Shown here in pieces: positions 45,325 through 54,455 of a DNA stretch of 64,000 bases. Origin of the DNA: an uncultured Lachnoanaerobaculum sp. GTDB taxonomy: Bacteria; Bacillota; Clostridia; Lachnospirales; Lachnospiraceae. The notes under the pieces were generated by a model. The model had not been told where the DNA came from, ran no database searches, and was given only the letters and a program-made list of their open reading frames with translations. A program made the position numbers and the translations under genes. The stretch is taken from NCBI GenBank assembly GCA_937925515.1, contig CALALP010000045.1, forward strand, positions 38,029 to 102,028. Direction: 5' to 3'. Within the stretch, counting starts at the first letter, position 1; each line of letters starts with the position of its first letter.

Positions 45325-48090
45325 TTAGTTTTGACTAAATTTCTCCCTTAGCTTTTTTAATTCCTCTTCACCTATACCGTCAAGCAAATAACTTTTTCTT
45401 GTCTGTGTAGAATTTGAATAGTCAATATTTTCCCTTATATCTTTTTCAGTCTTTTTGACCTCTTCATAAAACTCCAAGGCAGACATTAAAAGACAGCCTT
45501 GACTCCTTATAATAACCTGTTCCATATTATCTGAAGTAACCACTGTAACCTTACATTTACGCCCTAATTCATGTGCAGTCTTTTCTATATATCTATCTGC
45601 TGTTTCAGCCTCTTTAGTGTATACAATATATAGCTTTTTCTTATTTTCTAAATCAACACTTTCCTCAGAATTTTTTATATACTTGCTTACCTTACCTGTG
45701 TCATATTCTATAATTTCTGTTTTATGCCCCTTTAATCTATATGCGTCAAACACTAAAATCATATCAACTGCCTTAAACACTTGATAATTTGAAAGTATTT
45801 CTAAAAGTTTTTCTCTGGCAGAATCTATATTTATATTTGCAATTTCTGCAAGCTCTTTCCAAGCAAATATAACATTATAACCATCAACAAGTATAAATTC
45901 TCTAAGCAATTTAGTTTCTTTAAATATATAAGGCTTTTCAGGCTTTGGCTTTGAAATAGGCTTATCCCAATCTCCTATCCTAGGCTTAACCTTTCCATAG
46001 GTTCTCTCAAAAATAGCCATTAACTCCTCACTATCAGCCTTTGACTGATCATAAGTTGATTTTACAACATTTACTTCTACATTTTCATCTATCTCTTTAA
46101 AATCAAAATAGCCAAGCCCACTATCCACATGCATATATCTATGCACTTCATACCAAGGCACAATAAAACTATTACCATGTGAACAGAATACTGAAAATGC
46201 AGGATTATCTAAATCACTTTGTGGATTATATAAAGTACTTTCGATAACTTCTTGCGTATTATGACATTTTTCATAACCACTAAAAGACAAAGATATATTT
46301 CCAAGCCCTTTTGAATATGATAAGACTTCCTCTTGATAATTTTGCATGCAGGCGGCAGGAGCTTTCCCAAGTATAAAAGCATTTTCCTCTAAAATTTCAG
46401 GTGCATTAAACTCTGCAAACATAAGGTTCAAATCATTTAATGCTCTACCTAAATTAGCTGACGGAATTTCAAGCCTGAAATTATAAAAAGGCTCTAAAAG
46501 CTCAACTTCTCCCCTTTCAAAACTCCACAAAAGCCCATGTCTTATTGCTCTTATAGTTGCCTCCTTAAAATCTCCACCTGAAGTATGCTTAATGTGATTT
46601 TTACCTGTAATTAAACTAATCCTTAAATCAGTAAGTTCAAAGCCCCCTAAAACCCCTGAATAAGCTTTTGAATATAAGACGCCCATAACTTGATTTTGCC
46701 AGTTTGAACTTATATCATCTTCTAATGCAGTCGTTTCAAACTTAAGTCCACTCCCTTTTTTAAGCGGCTCTATAAGTAAATGAACCTCGGCATAATGTTT
46801 TAAAGGCTCAAAATGTCCCACTCCCTCAATACTATTTGTTAAAGTTTCTTTGTAGATAATACTTCCCTTTGAAAAATTGACCTCTGTCCCAAGCCTTTCT
46901 CTAATAATATTTTGTAAAATCTCTATTTGAACCTGCCCCATAAGCTTAACATTTATTTTCTGAGTTTTTTCATTCCATACAATACCTATTTCAGGAATTT
47001 CCTCTCCTATTTGCTTTAAGCCCCCCATAAATAAATATATGTCGTTCTCATTTTCCAAAATAATTTCATAATTTAAAACAGGCTCAAGATAAAGCTTTTG
47101 ATAAAATCTAAAATCAAACCTAGTATTTATCTGTTCATTAGATGAACTGACTATCTGACCTGCATAAGTTTTATCAAGCCCTGTAAGAGTTGCTATCTCC
47201 CCCTCATAAATTATATTTTTAGTTTCAAATTTATTTCCATTATAAAGCCTTATTTGGTCAATCTTTTCTTCACCTGCAAATGCTTTTGGACTTAAACTCC
47301 CATTTATAAGACGAATATGTGTAAGTCTAACTCCCTTATCTCTAGTTATCTTATATACATAAAATCTATAATTGTCCTTTTCATAGACATTTCCAATGTC
47401 ATTAAGCACTTTATAATCAAGTGTGTAAATGTTTAATAAATCAAGTAAGTCCTCAACTCCCCTAAGTTTAAGTGCAGAACCAAAACTACAAGGAAAAACT
47501 TCTCTTTCTGCAATAGAATTAATTATACTTTCATTAGAAACTACTCCTTTTTCCAAGTATTCATTCATTAAATTTTCAGAACACATTGCAATCTCATCAA
47601 AAAAAGTGTCCTCATTACCCACATTAAAATTTATAATTCTACTATCTAAGTCAGTCTTTAACTGTTTAATCACATTTGCAACATTTACCCCTGCCTGATC
47701 AACCTTATTTATAAATATAAATGTAGGTATTTTGTAATTTTCAAGTAACCTCCACAAAGTTTTAGTATGACTTTGAACACCACTTGAGGCACTCACCACA
47801 AGTATTGCATAATCAAGTATTGCAAGTGTTCTCTCCATTTCTGCCGAAAAATCTGTATGCCCCGGGGTATCCACTAAACTAATTTCCATGTCTTTATAAT
47901 TTAATCTTGCAATCTTTGAAAAAATAGTTATTCCTCTACTTTTTTCAATCTCAAAGGTATCTAAAAACGCATCTTTATTATCAACTCTACCTTGATTTTT
48001 AATCATTCCACTTGTATATAAAAGTGCCTCACTCAGGGTTGTCTTGCCTGAGTCTACATGAGCTAATATTCCTATACTTATCTTTTTCAA
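45325..48090 (-). CDS. TetM-like ribosomal GTPase fused to a YacP/Rae1-like NYN nuclease
   Basis: 921 residues. Residues 1 to about 640 follow the EF-G/TetM layout: G1 AHVDSGKT (10-17), G3 DTPGH (74-78), G4 NKVD (128-131), then domains II-V with the TetM-type SILYKETL-like stretch. After a linker, from about 733 an NYN domain begins ILVDGYNVIFAW (Asp736) and keeps VFDAYR (Asp782), EAETADRYIE (Glu827, Asp832) and VTSDN (Asp854), the acidic set of YacP/Rae1 nucleases. Rae1 cuts mRNA in the ribosomal A site, so the fusion may remodel or rescue ribosomes. It might also protect against tetracycline. Plain ATG at 48090. Confidence 0.85.
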   Translation of the reverse strand: MKKISIGILAHVDSGKTTLSEALLYTSGMIKNQGRVDNKDAFLDTFEIEKSRGITIFSKIARLNYKDMEISLVDTPGHTDFSAEMERTLAILDYAILVVSASSGVQSHTKTLWRLLENYKIPTFIFINKVDQAGVNVANVIKQLKTDLDSRIINFNVGNEDTFFDEIAMCSENLMNEYLEKGVVSNESIINSIAEREVFPCSFGSALKLRGVEDLLDLLNIYTLDYKVLNDIGNVYEKDNYRFYVYKITRDKGVRLTHIRLINGSLSPKAFAGEEKIDQIRLYNGNKFETKNIIYEGEIATLTGLDKTYAGQIVSSSNEQINTRFDFRFYQKLYLEPVLNYEIILENENDIYLFMGGLKQIGEEIPEIGIVWNEKTQKINVKLMGQVQIEILQNIIRERLGTEVNFSKGSIIYKETLTNSIEGVGHFEPLKHYAEVHLLIEPLKKGSGLKFETTALEDDISSNWQNQVMGVLYSKAYSGVLGGFELTDLRISLITGKNHIKHTSGGDFKEATIRAIRHGLLWSFERGEVELLEPFYNFRLEIPSANLGRALNDLNLMFAEFNAPEILEENAFILGKAPAACMQNYQEEVLSYSKGLGNISLSFSGYEKCHNTQEVIESTLYNPQSDLDNPAFSVFCSHGNSFIVPWYEVHRYMHVDSGLGYFDFKEIDENVEVNVVKSTYDQSKADSEELMAIFERTYGKVKPRIGDWDKPISKPKPEKPYIFKETKLLREFILVDGYNVIFAWKELAEIANINIDSAREKLLEILSNYQVFKAVDMILVFDAYRLKGHKTEIIEYDTGKVSKYIKNSEESVDLENKKKLYIVYTKEAETADRYIEKTAHELGRKCKVTVVTSDNMEQVIIRSQGCLLMSALEFYEEVKKTEKDIRENIDYSNSTQTRKSYLLDGIGEEELKKLREKFSQN

Positions 48091-48263
48091 TTAGATGACC
48101 TCTCTATTCTATAACATCTAAACACCTTTATATAATTATAACAGATAAGCATTACAATAGTAAATTTTAAAGAATTATTAAAATAATATTATTTCTAGTA
48201 AAATGTTATGTGCATTACTACTAAGTACTAGTTTAAAATATCTAATCAGCACTAATTATTATA

Positions 48264-48302
48264 ACAAAAAAAGAGTTGCTACTAATTTAGTAAACAACTC
48301 TT
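48264..48302 (-). terminator. Terminator of the tRNA-Leu gene
   Basis: On the minus strand AAGAGTTG and CAACTCTT pair, and the stem is followed by seven T. It begins seven bases after the tRNA 3' end. Confidence 0.8.
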
Positions 48303-48308
48303 ATCTAA

Positions 48309-48392
48309 TGCGGGAAAAGGGACTTGAACCCTCACGATTTTACAATCACTAGATCCTTAGTCTAGCCTGTCTGCCAATTCCAGCATCCCCGC
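48309..48392 (-). tRNA. tRNA-Leu (anticodon AAG)
   Basis: 84 nt with a long class II variable arm. Acceptor arms GCGGGGA and TTCCCGC, D-arm, and anticodon stem CTAGA/TCTAG around loop CTAAGGA; this places AAG at positions 34-36, with G37 as in leucine tRNAs. T-arm GAGGGTTCAAGTCCCTT. CCA is not encoded. Reads CUU codons (and possibly others if A34 is modified). Isolated, between the GTPase-NYN gene and the RNase H-like gene. Confidence 0.93.
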
Positions 48393-48413
48393 TTGTGTTT
48401 CAACACGAAAGGT

Positions 48414-48442
48414 ATTTTAGCACAAAATATAAAAACATGCAA
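48414..48442 (-). promoter_or_regulatory. Promoter of tRNA-Leu
   Basis: TTGCAT (48442-48437) and TAAAAT (48419-48414) with a 17-base spacer, 22 bases before the mature 5' end. Confidence 0.7.
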
Positions 48443-48463
48443 GTGGTAAAAATTATTTTTTAC

Positions 48464-48546
48464 AAAAAAAATAGGAACTCGGACACGACGGTAAATGCAA
48501 AAGCCCTCCCTCAAACGTCCAAGACGCTCCGTGCTAAAAGTTCCTA
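48464..48546 (-). other. Structured, GC-richer intergenic element ending in an eight-T tract
   Basis: On the minus strand a 75-base unit starts TAGGAACT and ends AGTTCCTA, and is followed by eight T. Inside, CGTC-TTG-GACG forms a mini-hairpin, and GCACGG/CCGTCGTG can pair with a bulge. It is much GC-richer than its flanks. It lies after the RNase H-like gene and may be its terminator, but the 59-base interior is long for a simple one. A dispersed repeat or small RNA is another possibility. Confidence 0.6.
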
Positions 48547-48613
48547 CAAAAATATTATATTTTATAAATAATTATATGTCAAGAAATCTGATTAACTCGC
48601 CTACAACACCCAT

Positions 48614-49084
48614 TTACTCTTTTTTCTCCAAACAATTTGCCGATTCATAGGCTACATTAGCCAGTTCCTCACATCTACTAACTTCACTTGTCATGTTTTC
48701 TTTATTAATCTTTTTAAATACGATATCATGCTCTTCCATTTTGGATATTAACCTACTCCATAAATCTACATTTCTGACAGGTGGAAAATGTCTTCTTTTC
48801 CAATTATTTTCAACCCATTTTTCAACCCAATTATACCTTATGGCATCTATAACAAATGTAGAATCAGTATAAACTTCTATTCTACAAGGCTTAGTAAGTT
48901 TATCAAGTCCGTCAACAATTCCTCTTAACTCTATACCTGTTTTTCCGATAACAGTTTCGCCTTCATTTAAAGCTTTCTCATGTGTTACGCCTTTACTGTC
49001 AGTATAACTTACTAAAGTCCCATATCCACCTAGACCTATTCCCTCCTCAGCCTTGCTGATTGTATAAAGCTTAACTAACTGCAT
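48614..49084 (-). CDS. RNase H-like protein with degenerate active site
   Basis: 156 residues, ATG 49084 (GGGAG upstream). It has the RNase HI fold pattern: GGYGTLVSY, TGIELRGIVDGL (Glu52), VYTDSTFVIDAI (Asp74), VRNVDLWSRLISKM and RCEELANVAYE. Compared with E. coli RnhA, the first catalytic Asp is replaced by Ile9 (LYTISKAEE) and the last Asp by Glu; the active-site His loop is not recognisable. It is probably a non-catalytic or altered family member. A true RNase HII is encoded at 62037-62669. Confidence 0.8.
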   Translation of the reverse strand: MQLVKLYTISKAEEGIGLGGYGTLVSYTDSKGVTHEKALNEGETVIGKTGIELRGIVDGLDKLTKPCRIEVYTDSTFVIDAIRYNWVEKWVENNWKRRHFPPVRNVDLWSRLISKMEEHDIVFKKINKENMTSEVSRCEELANVAYESANCLEKKE

Positions 49085-49141
49085 TTTCTGCTCCCTCAAA
49101 TTTTAGTATATAGAAAAATACAAAATACATTTTACCAATCT

Positions 49142-49606
49142 CTAATACCAACCTGCCTCTACGACCACGGTATTTTTAATATCCAATCTATCCTTAGGGT
49201 CATCACTTGTAAAACTCTTTGAAACCATATTAAAAGTAATATTTTCATCATTAGTGAGAACTAAAAACCTACCGTCAGTGCTTGCTCCTTGGTTTCTTCC
49301 AATAAGTTCAAATCTATACTTATAAAATCTTCCATTACATTCCCAACTTCCGTCCTTATCTTGTGTATAGAAAACTCTTGGATAGCCATTTTCTGAGGCG
49401 TTAGCTTTGCTCTCACTAATGGTTTCATTACTTTGAGGAACAAGTTTTGAGGACATTCCGTCGCCCCCCTCCTGAAAAGGGGGAACATTTGCTTGAGATT
49501 CCGTAAATACCCCAATACCTCTATCCATTTGTAAAGTATTATTTGTTAAATTCCCTGATTTATTTGCTAATAACATCAAAGACAGAGTCAAAACTTTTCC
49601 TACCAT
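49142..49606 (-). CDS. Hypothetical protein with N-terminal hydrophobic segment
   Basis: 154 residues. ATG 49606 with GTGGAGG is preferred over a GTG at 49618. A short hydrophobic N terminus (VGKVLTLSLMLLAN) could be a signal or anchor. Residues 25-75 are Ser/Asn-rich and low complexity; residues 80-154 are beta-rich (SWECNGRFYKYRFELIGRN), with no family I recognise. It begins inside the end of the livF region, 10 bases before the livF stop, so it is likely translated from the liv transcript. Confidence 0.6.
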   Translation of the reverse strand: MVGKVLTLSLMLLANKSGNLTNNTLQMDRGIGVFTESQANVPPFQEGGDGMSSKLVPQSNETISESKANASENGYPRVFYTQDKDGSWECNGRFYKYRFELIGRNQGASTDGRFLVLTNDENITFNMVSKSFTSDDPKDRLDIKNTVVVEAGWY

Positions 49607-49617
49607 AAAAGCCTCCA

Positions 49618-50322
49618 CTACTCACTTAAATATGCTTTCTTAACTGAATCATTATTTAATAAATCTTTGGCATCTCCTGATAAAACAATCTTTCCTGTTT
49701 CAAGTACATAAGCTTTATCTGCAATGGATAATGCCTTTTTTGCATTTTGCTCTACCAATAAAACAGTAGTACCTGATTTATGAATTTCATCTATGATTTT
49801 AAATATTTCATTTACATAAAGAGGGGATAATCCCATAGACGGCTCGTCCATAACAATCATCTTCGGTCTACTCATCAAAGCCCTGCCCATTGCAAGCATT
49901 TGTTGTTCGCCACCTGAAAGTGTTCCTGCAAGTTGGCTTTCTCTTTCCTTAAGTCTTGGGAATTTCTCATAAATCTTTAAAATATCTTCCTCAATTCCCT
50001 CTTTGTCAGTTCTTATATATGCCCCCATTTTGATATTTTCTAAAACAGTCAAGTCTGCAAAAACTCGCCTACCCTCGGGAACATGTGCCATACCTAATGT
50101 GACTATTTTATTTGCAGGAACTTTGGTTATATCTTGACCACAAAATGAAATGCTTCCCGACTTTGCTTGAATAAGCCCTGTGATTGTTTGAAGTATTGAA
50201 GTTTTGCCTGCTCCGTTTGCTCCAATAAGTGCTACTATTTCCCCCTCATTTACAGTAAAACTAACCCCTTTTACTGCATTAATCATACCATAATTTACAG
50301 TTAAATCTTTTACTTCTATCAT
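49618..50322 (-). CDS. livF: Branched-chain amino acid ABC transporter ATPase LivF
   Basis: 234 residues from ATG 50322 (GGAGAAG upstream); a TTG frame to 50334 is less likely. Walker A GANGAGKTS, signature LSGGEQQML, Walker B MIVMDEPSMGLSP. The order and lengths fit LivF, the smaller of the two ATPases, and the LEQNAKKALSIAD-type switch (LVEQNAKKALSIA) is typical. Works with LivG, LivM, LivH and the binding lipoprotein. Confidence 0.93.
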   Translation of the reverse strand: MIEVKDLTVNYGMINAVKGVSFTVNEGEIVALIGANGAGKTSILQTITGLIQAKSGSISFCGQDITKVPANKIVTLGMAHVPEGRRVFADLTVLENIKMGAYIRTDKEGIEEDILKIYEKFPRLKERESQLAGTLSGGEQQMLAMGRALMSRPKMIVMDEPSMGLSPLYVNEIFKIIDEIHKSGTTVLLVEQNAKKALSIADKAYVLETGKIVLSGDAKDLLNNDSVKKAYLSE

Positions 50323-50338
50323 CTTCTTCTCCAATATC

Positions 50339-51091
50339 TTAATCTCCCAAATATGCTGTAATAACTTTTGGGTTATTTAATACTTCTGACGGTGTGCCGC
50401 TTGCAAGTTCAGTTCCAAAGTTTAATACTGTAATTTTTTCACAAATTCCTGACACTAACTTCATGTCATGCTCAATAAGAAGTATGGTCATGTCATATTT
50501 ATTTCTAATTAGAGAAATTGTAGCCATAAGCTCATCTGTTTCTTGTGGGTTCATTCCTGCTGCCGGCTCATCTAAAAGAAGTAACTTTGGACGTGTTGCA
50601 AGTGCTCTTGCAATCTCAAGTTTTCTTTGCTGACCATAAGGAAGATTTCCTGCCTTTAAATTTGCATACTTATCTAAGTCAAATACTTGAAGTAACTCTA
50701 AAGCTTTTTCATTCATTTCATTTTCTTTTTTAAAAAATGTAAAATCATGTAACATACATGAAAGCAATGAGTATTTGACCTCTTTATGTAATGCTGTTTT
50801 TACATTGTCAAGCACTGTCATATTGGTAAAAAGTCTAATATTTTGAAATGTTCTTGCAATTCCCATTGCTGAAATTTGGTAAGGAGCAAGCCCTGCTATA
50901 TTTACTCCCTCCAGCTTTATACTTCCTAGAGTCGGCTTATAAACACCTGTAAGTAAGTTAAATACTGTTGTTTTACCTGCTCCATTTGGCCCTATAAGCC
51001 CATACAATGCCCCTTTTTCAATTTTAATGTTAAAATTATCTACTGCTTTAAGTCCACCAAATTGTATACCTAAACCTTTACACTCTAGCAT
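50339..51091 (-). CDS. livG: Branched-chain amino acid ABC transporter ATPase LivG
   Basis: 250 residues. Walker A GPNGAGKTT, the LivG-type insert GIARTFQNIRLFTNMTVLDN, signature YGQQRKLEIARAL, Walker B LLLDEPAAGMNPQE and switch LIEHDMKLVSGI. Starts at ATG 51091 after GGAGGGG and is 1 base from livM, so translation is coupled. Confidence 0.94.
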   Translation of the reverse strand: MLECKGLGIQFGGLKAVDNFNIKIEKGALYGLIGPNGAGKTTVFNLLTGVYKPTLGSIKLEGVNIAGLAPYQISAMGIARTFQNIRLFTNMTVLDNVKTALHKEVKYSLLSCMLHDFTFFKKENEMNEKALELLQVFDLDKYANLKAGNLPYGQQRKLEIARALATRPKLLLLDEPAAGMNPQETDELMATISLIRNKYDMTILLIEHDMKLVSGICEKITVLNFGTELASGTPSEVLNNPKVITAYLGD

Positions 51092-51092
51092 A

Positions 51093-52064
51093 TTACCCCT
51101 CCCTCTTTACTAATTTTCTTGTAAGTTTATTGGCAAGGAGTCCGTCCTTAATTTTGCTATGGTTAAATATCATCATTGCTATAAGCACTATTGCATAAAG
51201 CAACATTCTAAAGTCATCTGCTGCCCTTAAAAGCTCAGGTAAAACAGTAAGTGCTATTGCCGCTATTATAGAACCTTGAATACTTCCCATTCCTCCAAGA
51301 ACTACTATAACTAAAATTTCTATTGATTTATTATAGTCAAATGTTACAGGCTTAATGATACCAATGTTATGTGCATAAAGTACTCCTGCTATTCCTGCAA
51401 AAAATGCTGAAATTGTAAATGTAGTAACCTTATGTTTTCCAAGCTTTACTCCTACTGATTCTGCCGCAATATCATTATCTCTTATAGCAGTAATAAATCT
51501 TCCCTCTCTTGAGTATACCAAATTTGTAATCAGTACAACAACTAATACTGTAATTATAAACACAAATGTAAAATTTTTAAAGTCCGATTTTAGTGGTATA
51601 CCACTTAAACCTTTTGAACCCCCTGTTATTGGAATAACATTTATTACAGATTTCACTATTTCTCCAAAACCTAAGGTAACTATTGCAAGATAATCTCCTC
51701 TAAGCCTAAGCACCGGAACTCCTATTAAAAATCCAAAAATTGCGGCTATAATACCGCCCACAAGAATCGAAATTATAAGACCTAAAAAATTAGGTATATT
51801 ATTTACAATATAGAGAGTTGTAAGTGAACCTGAGTATGCCCCTATTGACATAAAGCAGGCATGCCCCAGTGAAAGCTCTCCTAAAAATCCTGTAACTAAA
51901 TTCAAAGATACTGCCAACATTATATTAACACATATAGGAATGATAATAGATCTATACTGTCTATTAAGTATCCCACTTCCTAGTAAAAAATTTACTAAAA
52001 TGTAAGAAGCCAGAATAATCCCTACATTAACAATTATCTTTTTTCTTTTAATAAGTATTTGCAT
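51093..52064 (-). CDS. livM: Branched-chain amino acid ABC permease LivM
   Basis: 323 residues, about ten membrane segments. Family motifs include VTGFLGELSLGHACFMSIGAY, VLRLRGDYLAIVTLGFGEI, and VVLGGMGSIQGSII in the ATPase-contact region. Inner-membrane partner of LivH. Confidence 0.93.
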   Translation of the reverse strand: MQILIKRKKIIVNVGIILASYILVNFLLGSGILNRQYRSIIIPICVNIMLAVSLNLVTGFLGELSLGHACFMSIGAYSGSLTTLYIVNNIPNFLGLIISILVGGIIAAIFGFLIGVPVLRLRGDYLAIVTLGFGEIVKSVINVIPITGGSKGLSGIPLKSDFKNFTFVFIITVLVVVLITNLVYSREGRFITAIRDNDIAAESVGVKLGKHKVTTFTISAFFAGIAGVLYAHNIGIIKPVTFDYNKSIEILVIVVLGGMGSIQGSIIAAIALTVLPELLRAADDFRMLLYAIVLIAMMIFNHSKIKDGLLANKLTRKLVKREG

Positions 52065-52073
52065 ATTCTACCT

Positions 52074-52955
52074 CTACACTTTCACAAATTTCTTTTTTCC
52101 AAGAAGACCTGATGGTCTAACTAGTAAAACTATTACTAACACACCAAAAACTATTGCATCTGCAAGTTCGGTTGAAATATATGCTTTTGAAACACTCTCT
52201 ATAATTCCAAGTAAAATACCTCCAAGCATTGCCCCGGGAATACTTCCTATCCCGCCAAGAACTGCTGCTACAAACGCCTTAATGCCGGGTAATGCACCTA
52301 GTGTAGGTTTTAAGCTCTGATACTGACTTATAAATAAAATTCCTGCTATTGCCGCCAAAGCACTTCCAATGGCAAAAGTAAGTGAAATAGTTTTATTTAC
52401 ATCAATTCCCATAAGTTCAGCCGCTTCTTTGTCTTCTGAAACGGCTCTCATTGCTGTACCTGTCTTTGTATTATCTATAAAATATGTCAAAATAAACATT
52501 GTAATTCCGGTAACTAAAAGAGTAACTACTGTAATAACTGAAATTGTAATTCCTCCAATTACAATATTTGTATTGGGAATAATGGATTTAAAGGGAATCG
52601 GAGTAGCTTTAAATACCAAAAGTGCAAGACTTTGCAAGAAAAAACTCATTCCTATTGCTGTTATAAGCACTGCAAGTGGAGGAGCTTTCCTAAGCGGTTT
52701 GTAAGCAGTTTTTTCAATTATAATTCCAAGAATTGAACAAGCCACCATTGTAACAACTATTGCTACAGGTACAGGAAGTTTTGCTACTTCAACTGTAAGA
52801 TAAAGCACATATGCACCTATCATTATTATATCTCCATGTGCAAAATTAATCATTTTTGCAATTCCATAGACCATAGTATAGCCAAGTGCGATAAGTGCAT
52901 ATATGCTACCGGTTCTAAGACCGTTTATCAACTGTTCTATAATATTTGTAAACAT
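52074..52955 (-). CDS. livH: Branched-chain amino acid ABC permease LivH
   Basis: 293 residues, eight or so membrane segments. GLRTGSIYALIALGYTMVYGI and MINFAHGDIIMIGAYV are the LivH N-terminal signature; VLGGIGSIPGAMLGGILLGI contacts the ATPase. Starts at ATG 52955 after AGGTG. A partial terminator at 53061-53098 separates it from the binding-protein gene. Confidence 0.94.
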   Translation of the reverse strand: MFTNIIEQLINGLRTGSIYALIALGYTMVYGIAKMINFAHGDIIMIGAYVLYLTVEVAKLPVPVAIVVTMVACSILGIIIEKTAYKPLRKAPPLAVLITAIGMSFFLQSLALLVFKATPIPFKSIIPNTNIVIGGITISVITVVTLLVTGITMFILTYFIDNTKTGTAMRAVSEDKEAAELMGIDVNKTISLTFAIGSALAAIAGILFISQYQSLKPTLGALPGIKAFVAAVLGGIGSIPGAMLGGILLGIIESVSKAYISTELADAIVFGVLVIVLLVRPSGLLGKKKFVKV

Positions 52956-53060
52956 ATTTCACCTCTATTTTTACTATTTCTTATTTATCTAATAACCACT
53001 TAGTGAACTAAACATAAACCTTAAAGCCTAGAGAGTTCCTAACCATTTTTTAATATAAAA

Positions 53061-53098
53061 AATACCCTAATGAACTATGCAATTCATCAGGGTGTTTT
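53061..53098 (-). terminator. Hairpin terminator/attenuator between binding protein and livH
   Basis: On the minus strand ACCCTGATGAAT pairs with TTCATTAGGGT (with one wobble) around a seven-base loop, followed by ATTTTTTAT. It would let most transcripts stop after the binding-protein gene, giving more binding protein than permease, as in many ABC operons. Confidence 0.7.
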
Positions 53099-53175
53099 AT
53101 AATGACCAACTAACGAATATACTCTCGTATTCTTGGTAGCTAGAACAAAAATCTGTAAAACATATTTCTAATCAT

Positions 53176-54360
53176 TTATTCTTTATAGGTTACATATTCT
53201 CCATTTTTAATTGTAACAAACTTTGCAGATTTAAAAGGTTCTCCTGACTTATCAAAGGTAACACTTCCTGTAAGCCCATCAACTTTTATTTCAGTCATAG
53301 CGGCTATAAGCTTATCATTTTCAATGCTTCCTGCCTTTTCCATAGCTGCTTTTATAACATATACTGTATCATAACCATCAGCTGCAAACTGATCCGGAAC
53401 TGCTTTATATTTTGACTGGTATTGTTCTACAAAGCTCTTAGCAGAATCTTCTGTTGCCAAGAAAGGACTTAAGAAAACTGCATCCTCTAAGGCTTCTTTA
53501 TCAGTAACTTGAGCAATAACTCCGTCCCATCCGTCAGAACCTATAAAATCTGCTTCTATTCCTGCTGTCTTAGCTTGCTGTGTTATATATGCAGCCGCCT
53601 GATAGTATGCAGGAACGAAAATTGCCTCTGCCCCTGTAGATTTAATTTTTGTCAACTGAGTTGCATAATCTACATCTGCGGAATTAAATGATTCTACTGC
53701 AACAACTATATTTGAAAGCCCTTTACTATTAAGTTCATCCTTAAATGCCTCATATATTCCTGTTGAATACTCATCTGAATTATCATAGAGTATAGCTACA
53801 CTCTTATATCCCTTGTTTGCTACAAACTCAGCAATAGTCTTTCCTTGTAGAGTATCTGTAAAACAAAGTCTAAATACATTATCCGGCTTTGTGATATCAG
53901 GAACAGAACCTGACGGAGTAATCATAAGTATACCATCTTCAGCAGATTTTTCAGAAACTGCAAGAGATGAACCGCTTGTTACACACCCAAGTAAAACATT
54001 CATCTTACTGTCAATAAGAGAGTTATATGCTGTTATTGCTTTATCAGGTGTTGCCTCATCATCTACAAAATTAAATTCAAGGCTATAAGTTTTATCTCCA
54101 ACCTTTACTCCTCCGGCTGAGTTAATCTCATTTACAGCAATTTCTGAACCTTGTTTTACTGAAGTTCCATATGATGCTGCCGGACCTGTAGTAGGTCCTA
54201 TTGAACCGATTATAAACTTCTCCATAGCACCATTTTCTGCTTTTTGTTCTGTTGCACTACTTTCTTTATTTTCCCCTGACTGCGATGAGTCTTTTGCTTG
54301 TGATGTACAAGCTGTAAGTGCCAATGCAAGTGCCAATGTCAATGCTAATGTTTTTTTCAT
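53176..54360 (-). CDS. livJ: Branched-chain amino acid ABC binding lipoprotein
   Basis: 394 residues from ATG 54360 (AAAGGAG upstream). Lipoprotein signal ends ALALTACTSQ. Then a Ser/Glu-rich linker and the type I periplasmic-binding fold: FIIGSIGPTTGPAASYGTSVKQGSEIAVNEIN, TPDKAITAYNSLID, FVPAYYQAAAYITQQ, DGWDG. Leu/Ile/Val-type binding is inferred from the operon; other amino acids or amides cannot be excluded. Confidence 0.92.
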   Translation of the reverse strand: MKKTLALTLALALALTACTSQAKDSSQSGENKESSATEQKAENGAMEKFIIGSIGPTTGPAASYGTSVKQGSEIAVNEINSAGGVKVGDKTYSLEFNFVDDEATPDKAITAYNSLIDSKMNVLLGCVTSGSSLAVSEKSAEDGILMITPSGSVPDITKPDNVFRLCFTDTLQGKTIAEFVANKGYKSVAILYDNSDEYSTGIYEAFKDELNSKGLSNIVVAVESFNSADVDYATQLTKIKSTGAEAIFVPAYYQAAAYITQQAKTAGIEADFIGSDGWDGVIAQVTDKEALEDAVFLSPFLATEDSAKSFVEQYQSKYKAVPDQFAADGYDTVYVIKAAMEKAGSIENDKLIAAMTEIKVDGLTGSVTFDKSGEPFKSAKFVTIKNGEYVTYKE

Positions 54361-54395
54361 AATTTGCTCCTTTACTATGCTTAACAAGATTTCTT

Positions 54396-54441
54396 AGAGT
54401 TATAAACTAAAACTTAACTTTCTAAATTATTTTATAACTCT
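54396..54441 (-). promoter_or_regulatory. Stem-loop in the liv operon leader
   Basis: Perfect 11-base arms AGAGTTATAAA (54396-54406) and TTTATAACTCT (54431-54441) around a 24-base loop. It lies between the predicted start of transcription (about 54449) and the ribosome-binding site. It could stabilise the mRNA or regulate it; no known riboswitch matches. Confidence 0.55.
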
Positions 54442-54455
54442 GAGATATTTCTCGG

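Noticed and set aside
45325..48090. Gene called simply as an acquired tetracycline-resistance tet(M)
   Set aside because: The sequence is only distantly TetM-like and carries a C-terminal nuclease domain; base composition matches its neighbours and no mobile element is attached.
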